NCBI RefSeq assembly: GCF_033963835.1
Contig: NZ_JAXBME010000014.1
Span: 62,001 to 126,000 of the forward strand
DNA: 64,000 bases
Direction: 5' to 3'
Source of the DNA: Cytobacillus sp. IB215665
GTDB lineage: Bacteria > Bacillota > Bacilli > Bacillales > SM2101
Both the position numbers and the translations under genes were made by a program. Position 1 is the first letter of the stretch. Each line of letters opens with the position of its first letter. The notes beneath the pieces are model-generated. The model ran no database searches and had not been told where the DNA came from. It saw only the letters and a list, made by a program, of their open reading frames with translations. Positions 34,580-44,011 of this stretch are shown here, in pieces.

Positions 34580-34902
34580 TTTTTATATCCTTTCTTTTTA
34601 ATTTATATAATATTTTCCTTATAACGTATTAATAATCTGCTATACGCTAATAAGCTACATAGGTTTTGATGATTAAATCATTAATATAACAGGAGAATTA
34701 TTGTATAGATGTCAGCTTTATCACATGTAATGATCCTGATAACAAAATTTAACTTCCACTAATGCAGATATAGGTTTTTCTCCTTCTTGAGTCGTGTTAT
34801 GCCCCCCTACTTTAAACTCTTTATGACCATTTCAATTGTATAATGTGAAATGCACCCTATTCTATAAAAATATGTTAACTTAAGGAATTTTTTATGTTTA
34901 CT

Positions 34903-34931
34903 TGAAATTATTTCACTCATAAACCCGTTAT
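34903..34931 (+). promoter_or_regulatory. Candidate ECF-type promoter of the sigma/anti-sigma operon
   Basis: TGAAAT (34903-34908), 17-bp spacer, CGTTAT (34926-34931). This resembles TGAAAC / CGT ECF promoters, and ECF operons are usually autoregulated. Spacing to the start codon is about 60 bp. Confidence 0.45.
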
Positions 34932-34991
34932 TATAAATGATAGAAGAAACGAGAAATGCGCATGATCGTTTTAACTTGTCTGGAGGTCATT

Positions 34992-35558
34992 ATGGAAGAA
35001 GAACTGAAATGGGTAGAAGAAGTGATAAATGGCAATAAACAAGTCTACGCACACATTATTAATAAATATAAAAATTCGTTATTTGCAACGATTCTACGGA
35101 TGACAAAAAATCCACAAGACGCACAAGACTTAGTGCAGGAGGCATTTATCAAGGTGTATCATCAGTTGCATAAATATGACAGCCAAGGTTCGTTTTCTAG
35201 CTGGATGTATCGAGTGGCTATTAACCACTGTATGGACGAATTTCGGAAGAAGCGTTATAAGATGAAGCAGGTTGAAATCAACGAAGGAGATCTATTAAAC
35301 ATGAATGACCCTGAAGTCATTTTCTTGAAAAAAGAGAAACAAAGGCAGCTTGAACGCTTAATCGAAACGTTACAAGAAGATGAGCGTATGGTTATTTTGT
35401 TACGGTATGTAAATGAACTCAGCTATAACGAAATAAGTGAACTGGTAGACTTGCCTTTATCAACTGTTCGAAATAAACTTCATCGGGCAAAGAGCAAGAT
35501 GAGACGTACTGTAAAACAAGGAGGGGATTACTTCTATGAATTGTCCAACGACAGATAA
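34992..35558 (+). CDS. ECF-type RNA polymerase sigma factor (SigX/SigW-like)
   Basis: 188 residues. Region 2: NPQDAQDLVQEAFIKVYHQL and SSWMYRVAINHCMDEFRKKR; region 4: LSYNEISELVDLPLSTVRNK. ATG at 34992 set by TGGAGGT; the longer frame from 34956 lacks a signal. The following gene overlaps by 23 bp and encodes its anti-sigma factor. The trigger is probably envelope stress, by family. Confidence 0.9.
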   Translation: MEEELKWVEEVINGNKQVYAHIINKYKNSLFATILRMTKNPQDAQDLVQEAFIKVYHQLHKYDSQGSFSSWMYRVAINHCMDEFRKKRYKMKQVEINEGDLLNMNDPEVIFLKKEKQRQLERLIETLQEDERMVILLRYVNELSYNEISELVDLPLSTVRNKLHRAKSKMRRTVKQGGDYFYELSNDR

Positions 35559-37197
35559 ACTTTCTCAGTATGTAGATCAATTACTCCTGATACAAGAACA
35601 CAATAAAATTCAATATCATTTAAAAGATTGTGTGCATTGTCAGCATGTCGTAAATACTTTTCAAGATGAGCAAAGATTTATAAAGGAAACATTACAAACA
35701 CCTACACTACCTGATCAATTTGCTTCCACCGTTCTAGATCAGTTAGAGCCATACAAACAGAAGGTTACTCGCAAGAAGAGGTCGATTAAAAAAAGAGTCA
35801 TGCTCACTGTAGCAGGCGTCATTTTAACTTTAAGCTTAAGCGCGGTATTACAGCCTAGCTTTGCTCAATTGATTGGAGGCCTGTTTTCTACAAATCAAGT
35901 GGATGATGGCTTAAGAATGGCGTCCGAAGCTGGTGTCGGTGAAAGAGTAAATCTTGAAGTTACTGATCAAAATATAACATTTAAAGTTGAAGATGTCATT
36001 GCAGATCCTTCTCGTCTAGCTATATCATATCAGTTGATGAATGAGCATGGAAAAGTTATTGATTATGACATTGACTGGTCTGTCCATCCTAAGGACATGG
36101 ACAATGACATTTCAGCAATCATTCAAAATGGCAAAATTATTCCTATGGAACAGAAGAGTTGGATGAAGCGTGAAGATGATTATGGGTTTATTGAATTCCC
36201 TCTAAGAGAATACGAGGAATTAGGAGAGGTGTTTACGTTAATATTTAACATATCAGATATCAATGGCGTAAAAGGCAATTGGCAGCTAGATGTTCCAGTG
36301 GACTTAACAAAGAGTCTACAATTAACTCATACATTACCCTTAGATGATGTAGGTACTACCTATAATGGAGTGATGATCACCATGAAGGAAATACGCTATG
36401 CTCCATCATCCTATGAACTAATGTATGAAACATCTTTTACAGAGGAAGAATTAGCAAAGGTTGAAGAAAATATACAAAAGTTTGAAGAGCAGTATGGTAA
36501 AGACATAAGTAGTAATTTAGCACTATATGGGTCTGATATTAATTATCATTTGGAAAATGAAGAACGTAAAAACATATATGAAAATGATCCTACCTATCAT
36601 GCCGCAATCTTCCAAGATAATTCCATAGATTCTAATTTTTATAGTCTAGGTACTTCTAGCGAAGATTTAGCATTGCTTGGGCATAATGCATGGAGTACGT
36701 TTTTCACCCCATTAGGTGAGTATGAAAAACTGACTTTTGTGGTTGACGGCGTGGCAAAAACAGTTCCTTCAGATTTTTCTATCACAATTAATCCTAAAGA
36801 ATTAAAGAAAAATCCAGTTTCATTTGAATATGAAGGAAACTATATGACAATTACAATAGCAAAAAAACGTAATGAATATTCTTTGCGAAAAGATATTATT
36901 CCTATTGAAATAGAGTCCAACTTCACTATTGAAATGGAAGGAGGCAAGGATGAGTTAGCGTCTGAGTTCGTTAATTGGATAATAGAAGATGATAACGGCA
37001 ATGTATATCCTACATTCGATACAAAATCAATTCTCAATAAAAAAGATAAAAATGATCGATATAAAACGACAATTGACATTCGAGCGTACGATATAAAGGA
37101 GATTCCAGAAGAATTAACATTACACTTACTTTCGGTTAAACGCTTTTATGAATTGGATAAACAATGGCAGGTTCCTCTTTATCAAATTGAAGAATGA
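35536..37197 (+). CDS. Zinc-type anti-sigma factor with DUF4179-like extracellular domain
   Basis: 553 residues. The N-terminal ZAS motif is YHLKDCVHC (HxxxCxxC) at about 27-35, binding the sigma factor. One membrane helix (VMLTVAGVILTLSLSAVL, about 87-105) is followed by about 440 extracellular residues typical of DUF4179 anti-sigma proteins. The ATG lies inside the end of the sigma gene with AAGGAGGGG upstream, so expression is coupled. Releasing the sigma factor normally requires proteolysis of this protein. Confidence 0.88.
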   Translation: MNCPTTDKLSQYVDQLLLIQEHNKIQYHLKDCVHCQHVVNTFQDEQRFIKETLQTPTLPDQFASTVLDQLEPYKQKVTRKKRSIKKRVMLTVAGVILTLSLSAVLQPSFAQLIGGLFSTNQVDDGLRMASEAGVGERVNLEVTDQNITFKVEDVIADPSRLAISYQLMNEHGKVIDYDIDWSVHPKDMDNDISAIIQNGKIIPMEQKSWMKREDDYGFIEFPLREYEELGEVFTLIFNISDINGVKGNWQLDVPVDLTKSLQLTHTLPLDDVGTTYNGVMITMKEIRYAPSSYELMYETSFTEEELAKVEENIQKFEEQYGKDISSNLALYGSDINYHLENEERKNIYENDPTYHAAIFQDNSIDSNFYSLGTSSEDLALLGHNAWSTFFTPLGEYEKLTFVVDGVAKTVPSDFSITINPKELKKNPVSFEYEGNYMTITIAKKRNEYSLRKDIIPIEIESNFTIEMEGGKDELASEFVNWIIEDDNGNVYPTFDTKSILNKKDKNDRYKTTIDIRAYDIKEIPEELTLHLLSVKRFYELDKQWQVPLYQIEE

Positions 37198-37261
37198 TTT
37201 TGTAACCCTTTTTAAAGTCTATTTCATCAGTATGGGAACTTTATCTGTATATAACAACTAG

Positions 37262-37305
37262 TCCGAACCTTATTATTCCGTATTAAATAATAAGGTTCGG
37301 ATTTT
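37262..37305 (+). terminator. Terminator of the sigma/anti-sigma operon
   Basis: Perfect 15-bp stem TCCGAACCTTATTAT / ATAATAAGGTTCGGA followed by TTTT. Confidence 0.75.
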
Positions 37306-37349
37306 ACAATGAATATAAGGTTATCATCAATCTTCATTAATTAACATTA

Positions 37350-37373
37350 GCAGCAAAATCTATGAAAAGAGCC
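37350..37373 (+). repeat. Solo right end of the MITE-like repeat
   Basis: GCAGCAAAATCTATGAAAAG followed by AGCC, matching the right terminal repeat; the rest of that copy is missing. Confidence 0.6.
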
Positions 37374-37394
37374 TAAAGAAAAAATATAAATATG

Positions 37395-37495
37395 AAGTTC
37401 TTTCCGATTTTAAAGTTGAATAGATGCTACGAACGCTGTTGTTTACATGTTTGTATCTTATTCAGAATAGCAAAAATCATTGCCAAACATCCTTT
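37395..37495 (-). repeat. MITE-like repeat copy (reverse, shortened)
   Basis: GATGCTACGAACGCTGTTGT, TTACATGTTTGTATCTTATT and a degraded GCAAAAATCATTGCC end. It lies head to head with the solo right end at 37350. No other feature was seen in 37198-37717. Confidence 0.55.
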
Positions 37496-37717
37496 CTTTA
37501 TTAGGAATGTATTGTATTCCAGTAGTTGCTAATTTGATATAACAAGGTGAAAAAGCGGATAGAAACTATACAGTTTGTAACTATTAGTAATGCTGTAAAT
37601 TATAAAGAATGTATATTAGATTTACTTTTAAAATAAGGTTATAATAAAATTGGAAAAAAATACAATATAAACTTTCGCCCGTAATAAATTTCATATTAAC
37701 AAAGAAAAGGGGTTGAA

Positions 37718-38110
37718 TTGTCTATGCCATTTACCATAATTTTTATAGTTTTGTTGTTAACTGCTGTGCTTATCATAAATCATCATATTAAATTTTGGGT
37801 CAGAGGATTGTTTGGAATCTATTATGCTGGATTAATTTATATTTTTAGTAGAGGATATAATGAATTAACAAGTGATAAAGCATCTTATTCTCTTGAGGTG
37901 TTTTGGGATCTCAGGTCAGCATATGTTGATAACTATGTAATATTTTTTGCACTTCCGCTATTGGGTTTAATTATTTATTCTTATTATTTATGGTTTATTA
38001 ACGGAAAAAATAAAAAACAAAAGGTTTTGATTGCCATAAGTGTAGTTCCTGTCGGTCTTTTTTATTTATATAGTGTTGTAATGTTTGGGATGTTAGGATA
38101 TCAACCTTAA
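37718..38110 (+). CDS. Small multi-pass membrane protein of unknown function
   Basis: 130 residues with four hydrophobic segments (FTIIFIVLLLTAVLIINHH; FGIYYAGLIYIFSRGY; VIFFALPLLGLIIYSYYLW; VLIAISVVPVGLFYLYSVV). TTG at 37718 is 5 nt after AAAAGGGG; an ATG at 37724 is the alternative. No family recognised. Confidence 0.6.
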   Translation: MSMPFTIIFIVLLLTAVLIINHHIKFWVRGLFGIYYAGLIYIFSRGYNELTSDKASYSLEVFWDLRSAYVDNYVIFFALPLLGLIIYSYYLWFINGKNKKQKVLIAISVVPVGLFYLYSVVMFGMLGYQP

Positions 38111-38764
38111 AAGTTCGTTTTAATCATCACCTAGTTAGTTTTATAAGCCTAGCTCAAAAGCGACAGAGTGGGTATGTTGAAGTAGGTATATTAAGATAAG
38201 ACAGTCTAAGGAATGGTAAATATATTGATCGTCTCAGATTAAATAAACTGAAAAGTGAGATATAAGTAAATACATTTTATTCTTATATCAAGATATCAAA
38301 TAAGCCTTAGAAGTCTCTTAGGTAGTTATCATACACAACTCATAGCGACTTTCTTTATAGGAAGCGCTTTTTAATTTATTCTTAATCAATAATATCACTA
38401 TTGTAAAAGATGGATAAAATAAGAATATAAGACAAACTAAACGTCAATTAAAGTTTATTTAATAATGATAGTTCCCTGCTAGAATGTGAAAATATTGTCG
38501 AATAACCTTTAGCAATGGGATATCGGTAATAACATATACTTTGAAATTCTTAAACATAAAACGACGACCCTAACCACTTGCAATGATAATTCGCAAAAGT
38601 AACGGTTTTACAGCAAAATGATGCTTATATTTAACAATGGGTGTGTTGTTTATAAAGTGATTCGATAATGACACAATATGTGTGATAATGATAAAAAATT
38701 CAGTGGTAATGAAGAAATCAAAGAAGAGTAGAAAAGGAAAAATTTACTGAAGAGGGAGAGCAAA
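38111..38764. other. Gene-free stretch
   Basis: AT-rich with no supported gene, no clear terminator and no repeat copy. A 13-codon basic ORF near 38709-38750 (MKKSKKSRKGKIY) lacks a ribosome binding site and is not called. Confidence 0.4.
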
Positions 38765-39364
38765 ATGATTATTTATTCAGGAACGCCACAACTAGAAACA
38801 GACAGATTAATCCTTGGAAAGTTTGAACTCACAGATACACAGGATGCTTTTACTAATTGGCTTTCTGACGAAAAAGTAAGTGACAATCGGATAAGTCCTG
38901 CACATAAGAATGTTTCACAAACCGTTGAGCGAATAACTAAGATTGTATCAGATTATGAGAATGAAAACTGTTGTTACTGGGCTATTAAACTAAAATCCAA
39001 TAGAGATTTAATTGGAGAAATAGACTTATATAATTTTGATCATGCAACTGAAAATTGTGAAATAAGTTATTCGCTAGGTTACAAATGGTGGAATCAGGGT
39101 TATGGGACTGAAGCGTTACGAGCGGTTGTAGAGTTTGGCTTTAGGTATATGAACATTCATAAAATTTCTGGAGCACATAACATAGACAATCCTGCTTCTG
39201 GTAGGATTATGAAGAAAGTCGGTATGGTACAAGAAGGAGTAATTAGACATATGATACGCAATTCAAAAAAACAATACAAGGACTGTGCTGTATGGGGAAT
39301 TCTACTAGAAGATTATTTGCAACAGAATGAAAGCGAAAAAAACTATATTGTTAACATGGAATAA
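38765..39364 (+). CDS. GNAT acetyltransferase, RimJ/RimL type
   Basis: 199 residues. Acetyl-CoA-binding region SLGYKWWNQGYGTEALRAVV (motif A with the QGYGTEA pyrophosphate loop), followed by ISGAHNIDNPASGRIMKKVG. Typical of the RimJ/RimL branch, which acetylates protein N-termini, or in some members antibiotics. GAGGGAG precedes the ATG. The next GNAT gene starts 15 bp downstream, probably as one transcript. Confidence 0.88.
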   Translation: MIIYSGTPQLETDRLILGKFELTDTQDAFTNWLSDEKVSDNRISPAHKNVSQTVERITKIVSDYENENCCYWAIKLKSNRDLIGEIDLYNFDHATENCEISYSLGYKWWNQGYGTEALRAVVEFGFRYMNIHKISGAHNIDNPASGRIMKKVGMVQEGVIRHMIRNSKKQYKDCAVWGILLEDYLQQNESEKNYIVNME

Positions 39365-39379
39365 CTTGGAGGGAAGATT

Positions 39380-39772
39380 GTGACATACATAGTAAAGATT
39401 AACCCTGCTATATCTAGGTATGAAGTACCGGATTTAAGAGAGGTTTTAGGGTGGGATAGACGTGATAACGATTATCCTACCCTATTTGAACGTTGTAATT
39501 TTTGGGCTGGTGTTCGTGATGAAAAAGAAAAACTTATTGCTTTTGGTTATATTTCAGGTATGGGCTTACAACATGGATATATGGAAGATATACTCGTACA
39601 TCCTGACTATCAATGTCAGGGTATTGGTGTAGCTCTAGTAAGAGAATTATTGAGAGAGTCAGAAAGGTTTGGCTTGGGAATCATCACTTTAACACATGAT
39701 CAAAAGTATTTGAATTTTTATAGGAATTGTGGATTTACTCATTGTTCGGGTGGGGTATGGGTAAGGAAATAG
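39380..39772 (+). CDS. GNAT acetyltransferase
   Basis: 130 residues. Motif A MEDILVHPDYQCQGIGVALV with the QGIGVAL loop, and motif B IITLTHDQKYLNFYRNCGF. GTG start with TGGAGGG upstream, 15 bp after the RimJ/RimL-type gene. Substrate unknown; the pairing suggests common expression only. Confidence 0.85.
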   Translation: MTYIVKINPAISRYEVPDLREVLGWDRRDNDYPTLFERCNFWAGVRDEKEKLIAFGYISGMGLQHGYMEDILVHPDYQCQGIGVALVRELLRESERFGLGIITLTHDQKYLNFYRNCGFTHCSGGVWVRK

Positions 39773-40206
39773 ATTGATAATATTTATAACTGATATGAAA
39801 AGAATGTGGGATTCAAGTGTAATTTAAAGACATGGGATTGTCTTTTATCGTTAAACTAAGTATTTATAAGTATAGTAGATTACCTGCTAACATAACAATC
39901 TCAGTTCTTACAGCAACTTAGTCAAGTTTAAGAAAATCCTACTTGCAATGTTTTTTTGTAGGGTGACCTATTCGATGAGGCATAAAAATTATTTTGAAGT
40001 TTTGCTCATAACAGGATCGAATCATTCTAAAATATATTCCTATAATACCACTTAGAATGAAGAAATCAAGTTGGGGCTCCATTGTCTTCATTCAATACAT
40101 TTAATTACTTTTTTAGTGCCATATTCTTCATTAACAACAACTGGTTTAATGTGCCATTGTTCGACAAAAAAAGTCATAAAATTCGCAAAAAGAAGAAAAA
40201 TATTAA
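39773..40206. other. Gene-free stretch before the opp promoter
   Basis: Contains only a weak CCTAC / GTAGG hairpin near 39940-39962. No gene or repeat copy is supported. Confidence 0.35.
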
Positions 40207-40261
40207 TTTACAATATTTTCAGTAAATAATATAATAGTTTCAGTGGGCCATTTACCCACTG
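40207..40261 (+). promoter_or_regulatory. opp promoter and hairpin at the transcript 5' end
   Basis: TTTACA (40207-40212), 17-bp spacer, TATAAT (40230-40235). The expected start falls near 40241, exactly where CAGTGGG (40241-40247) begins a perfect stem with CCCACTG (40255-40261). The hairpin may protect the 5' end of the mRNA or be a repressor site. Confidence 0.6.
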
Positions 40262-40295
40262 CATACAAAAAATTACAATTAGGGGGAGATTCAAT

Positions 40296-41987
40296 TTGAA
40301 AAAGACAAAGCTGTATTTGCTTCTCACATTGCTGTTAGCATTTACAATGGTCTTTGCGGCATGCGGAAATACTGAAACAACATCTGAGAATGAAGAAGTA
40401 ACAGAAAACCAGGAAACTAATGAGGAAACAGAAGATAATAATGCAGTTGATAATACTGAAGTAGTTGACCAAACTCTAAGGATAAACATAAACACTGAGC
40501 CACCTGCATTACATCCTGGCCTCGCGTCAGATACAACATCATCAAGTGTGTTATTACAAACATTTGAAGGCTTAACAAGAATTAATCAAGATGGTGTACC
40601 TGAAGAAGCAATGGCTGAAGAAATTAATATTTCTGAAGACGGACTTACTTATACTTTTACAATTCGTGATGGTGTAACTTGGTCAAATGGTGACCCAGTT
40701 ACGGCAAATGACTTTGAATATGCATGGAAATGGGTGCTTGATCCAGGTTCAAATGCAGACTATGCATACCAACTAGAAGTATTGAAAAATGCTACTGAAG
40801 CAATAGCTGGTGAAGTTTCTATTGATGAAGTTGGGGTTAAAGCAATTGATGAAAAAACGTTAGAAGTACAGCTAGTAGCTCCAACACCGTATTTCCTTGA
40901 ATTAACAGCATTTTATACTTATATGCCAATTAATAGTAAGATCGCGCAAGAAAATCCAGATTGGGCATTAGATGCTGGCGGTGACTATACTTCAAACGGT
41001 CCATTCCAAATGACAACTTGGGAGCATAGCGATAAAATCGTTCTAGAAAAAAACGAAAGCTACTGGGATGCTGAAACAGTTAAGCTTGAAACGATTGAAA
41101 TGTATATGATTAATGATCCTAATACTGAGATAACAATGTTTGATAATAACGAGCTTGATTGGGCAGGTTCACCGACTGGAAATTTACCACTAGAGGCAAT
41201 TCCATCTCTTAAAGCAGATGGAACACTTAACGTTACACCTAAAGCTGGTGTTTATTGGTATAAGTTTAATACTGAGGAAGCACCGTTTAACAATAAGAAG
41301 ATTCGTAAAGCATTCTCATTTGCAATCGACCGTAAAGCGATTGTAGAAAATATTACACAAGGTGGACAAATTCCAGCGATGGCAGCTGTACCACCATCAA
41401 TGTTCCCTGAAAATGAGAAGGGGTATTTCCAAGATAATGATATTGAAACTGCAAAACAGCTACTCGAGGAAGGTTTAGCAGAAGAAGGTTATGCAAGTAT
41501 TGATGATTTACCACCAATCACACTTTCATATAACACAAATGAAGCACATGCGAAAATTGCCCAAGCGATTCAAGATATGTGGTCAAAAAACTTAGGTGTT
41601 GACGTAGAACTAGGAAATGAAGAGTGGGCAGTCTATATCGAAACACTGCATGCGGGTGATTATCAAATTGGCCGTATGGGTTGGATAGGCGACTTCAATG
41701 ATCCAATCAATTTCCTAGAGTTGTATAAAAATTTAGGTGGAAATAATGATACACGCTGGCATAGTGATGACTTTGCAAGCTTGTTAGATCAATCTGTTAC
41801 AGAAACAGATCCGGAGAAACGTTTGGACTTATTAAAACAAGCAGAAGAAATCTTTATGGAAGATATGCCAGTTGCACCAATTTATTTCTATACAAACACT
41901 TTTGTAAAGAAAGACAATATTCATGACGTAGCAATTTCTGGGTTAGGTGATATTCAATTCAAGTGGGCTTATTTTACCGCTGAATAA
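40296..41987 (+). CDS. oppA: Oligopeptide ABC transporter substrate-binding lipoprotein
   Basis: 563 residues. TTG start after AGGGGGAG. Signal peptide ends in the lipobox VFAAC (Cys23), then an acidic low-complexity linker (Glu/Thr/Asn, about 25-55). An SBP family 5 domain follows, with PPALHPGLASDTTSSSVLLQ, WSNGDPVTANDFEYAWKW and the hinge KIRKAFSFAIDRKAI. It captures peptides outside the cell for OppBCDF encoded downstream. In bacilli Opp also imports signalling peptides for sporulation and competence. Confidence 0.93.
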   Translation: MKKTKLYLLLTLLLAFTMVFAACGNTETTSENEEVTENQETNEETEDNNAVDNTEVVDQTLRININTEPPALHPGLASDTTSSSVLLQTFEGLTRINQDGVPEEAMAEEINISEDGLTYTFTIRDGVTWSNGDPVTANDFEYAWKWVLDPGSNADYAYQLEVLKNATEAIAGEVSIDEVGVKAIDEKTLEVQLVAPTPYFLELTAFYTYMPINSKIAQENPDWALDAGGDYTSNGPFQMTTWEHSDKIVLEKNESYWDAETVKLETIEMYMINDPNTEITMFDNNELDWAGSPTGNLPLEAIPSLKADGTLNVTPKAGVYWYKFNTEEAPFNNKKIRKAFSFAIDRKAIVENITQGGQIPAMAAVPPSMFPENEKGYFQDNDIETAKQLLEEGLAEEGYASIDDLPPITLSYNTNEAHAKIAQAIQDMWSKNLGVDVELGNEEWAVYIETLHAGDYQIGRMGWIGDFNDPINFLELYKNLGGNNDTRWHSDDFASLLDQSVTETDPEKRLDLLKQAEEIFMEDMPVAPIYFYTNTFVKKDNIHDVAISGLGDIQFKWAYFTAE

Positions 41988-42050
41988 CCTTTTAAACAAA
42001 AGGTGACTCATTTTCTTATACTGGTTTTTTTGAAAATGAAACTGTTGAAT

Positions 42051-42083
42051 AATGGTATATAGAGGTAAGCTCTATATACCATT
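42051..42083 (+). promoter_or_regulatory. oppA-oppB intercistronic hairpin
   Basis: Perfect 14-bp stem AATGGTATATAGAG / CTCTATATACCATT with a GTAAG loop and no T-tract. Such hairpins typically stabilise the 3' end of the oppA message, giving more binding protein than permease. Confidence 0.65.
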
Positions 42084-42118
42084 ATTTCACATCAAGGAAA
42101 ATTTGGGGGTGTGAATAT

Positions 42119-43051
42119 TTGGTAAAGTACATACTAAAGCGGTTATTATTTATACTGTTTTCAATTGTTATCATCGTTAGTACTACCTTTTTTCTCATGA
42201 AGGCAGCGCCAGGTGGGCCATTTACAGCGGAAAAAGAACCTCCACCAGAAATACTAAAAAGCTTAAATGAATATTATGGATTGGACAAGCCATGGTATGA
42301 GCAATATTTCGATTACTTAACTTCTGTTGCTCAATGGGATTTTGGGCCATCATTTAAATATAAAGGTCAATCTGTAAATGACATGATTAGTGATGGTTTC
42401 CCGGTATCTTTTATTTTGGGTATGGAGGCTATTTTTATTGCGTTAGCATTTGGTGTTCTCTTCGGAATCATTTCAGCATTACGACATAATAAATGGCAAG
42501 ATTATTCTGTTATGATTTTTGCAGTATTAGGGATTTCTGTACCAAGTTTCATAATGGCTTCAGTATTACAGTATATATTTGCTATTAAATTTGGGCTGTT
42601 TCCTGTTGCAAGATTTGAATCATTTACACATTCAGTATTACCGGCACTAGCTTTAGCATCAACACCACTTGCTTTTATAGCTCGTTTAACACGATCAAGT
42701 ATGTTAGATGTGCTTCAATCTGATTATATTCGTACAGCGAAAGCGAAAGGATTACGAAAAAATGTGGTTGTTGTAAAGCATGCTATTCGAAATGCATTAA
42801 TGCCTGTCGTTTCATATTTAGGTCCATTAACATCAGGAATTTTAACTGGGAGTTTTGTCATTGAGAAGATTTTCGGTATTCCTGGTTTAGGTATGCATTT
42901 TGTAACAAGCATTTCTAATCGAGATTATACAACTATAATGGGTGTAACGGTCTTTTATAGCATCCTCTTACTAGTGTCTATATTATTAGTCGACATATTA
43001 TACGGACTTATAGATCCTCGAATTAAGTTAGCTGACGGGAAAGGTGATTAA
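42119..43051 (+). CDS. oppB: Oligopeptide ABC transporter permease OppB
   Basis: 310 residues, six membrane helices, BPD_transp_1 domain with the EAA-like loop [20 protein letters not shown] and the N-terminal [20 protein letters not shown] of the DppB/OppB family. TTG start after GGGGGTG. Two bases separate it from oppC. Confidence 0.92.
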   Translation: MVKYILKRLLFILFSIVIIVSTTFFLMKAAPGGPFTAEKEPPPEILKSLNEYYGLDKPWYEQYFDYLTSVAQWDFGPSFKYKGQSVNDMISDGFPVSFILGMEAIFIALAFGVLFGIISALRHNKWQDYSVMIFAVLGISVPSFIMASVLQYIFAIKFGLFPVARFESFTHSVLPALALASTPLAFIARLTRSSMLDVLQSDYIRTAKAKGLRKNVVVVKHAIRNALMPVVSYLGPLTSGILTGSFVIEKIFGIPGLGMHFVTSISNRDYTTIMGVTVFYSILLLVSILLVDILYGLIDPRIKLADGKGD

Positions 43052-43053
43052 TC

Positions 43054-44001
43054 ATGCAACAGAAAGTAGATGATACTCAATTAATACATAAAGATTTGCC
43101 GAAGGGTTTATTTGAGAAAGCAAAAACAAGTGGTGAACAAGCAGAAAAGCTTGGTAAAAGTCTGACTTATTGGCAAGATGTTAGGAAGCGATTTATAAGC
43201 AATAAGCTCGCAGTGTTTGGTATTATCTTACTAGTCATTCTTTCAATTATGGCAATTTTCGGCCCTTACATGACGCCGTATGATTATAAAACAAATGATT
43301 TAACAATGGCTAATAAAGCCCCTTCAAGTGAATATTGGTTTGGTACTGATGAATTAGGTCGTGATATTTTTACTAGAATCTGGCATGGAGCAAGAATTTC
43401 TTTATTTATCGGATTAGCGGCCGCTACGATTGACTTAATTATTGGTGTGATTTGGGGAGGGATGGCAGCATATATTGGAAAACGTACGGATGAAGTATTA
43501 ATGCGAATCGCTGATATTTTAACCGGTGTACCGTATCTGTTAGTCGTAATATTATTAATGGTCGTACTTGGACAAGGATTGACAACGATGATTATTGCGA
43601 TGTCAATTACAGGTTGGATTGGTATGGCAAGGATTGTTCGTGGACAAGTACTGCAACTGAAAACACAGGAATATGTGTTAGCTGCCCAAACACTTGGAGC
43701 AAATACAAGAAGGATAATGGCTCGACATTTAGTACCTAACACAATGGGTCCAATCTTAATTACGATGACATTAACAATCCCTCTTGCAATATTTACAGAA
43801 GCATTTTTAAGCTATTTAGGTCTTGGCGTACCACAACCTCTCGCCAGTTGGGGAACGATGGCAAGTGATGGAGTACCTGCCTTGAAATATTATCCGTGGC
43901 GCTTATTTTTTCCAGCAATATTTATATGCTTAACAATTTTTGCTTTTAACGTTGTTGGAGACGGCTTACGAGATGCGCTCGATCCACGACTACGAAAATA
44001 G
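43054..44001 (+). CDS. oppC: Oligopeptide ABC transporter permease OppC
   Basis: 315 residues. A cytosolic N-terminal tail of about 50 residues, six helices, and the EAA loop QEYVLAAQTLGANTRRIMAR. The conserved YWFGTDELGRDIFTRIWHGA of DppC/OppC follows the first helix. AAAGGTGA precedes the ATG. Pairs with OppB in the membrane. Confidence 0.92.
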   Translation: MQQKVDDTQLIHKDLPKGLFEKAKTSGEQAEKLGKSLTYWQDVRKRFISNKLAVFGIILLVILSIMAIFGPYMTPYDYKTNDLTMANKAPSSEYWFGTDELGRDIFTRIWHGARISLFIGLAAATIDLIIGVIWGGMAAYIGKRTDEVLMRIADILTGVPYLLVVILLMVVLGQGLTTMIIAMSITGWIGMARIVRGQVLQLKTQEYVLAAQTLGANTRRIMARHLVPNTMGPILITMTLTIPLAIFTEAFLSYLGLGVPQPLASWGTMASDGVPALKYYPWRLFFPAIFICLTIFAFNVVGDGLRDALDPRLRK

Positions 44002-44011
44002 GGGGAGAAAG

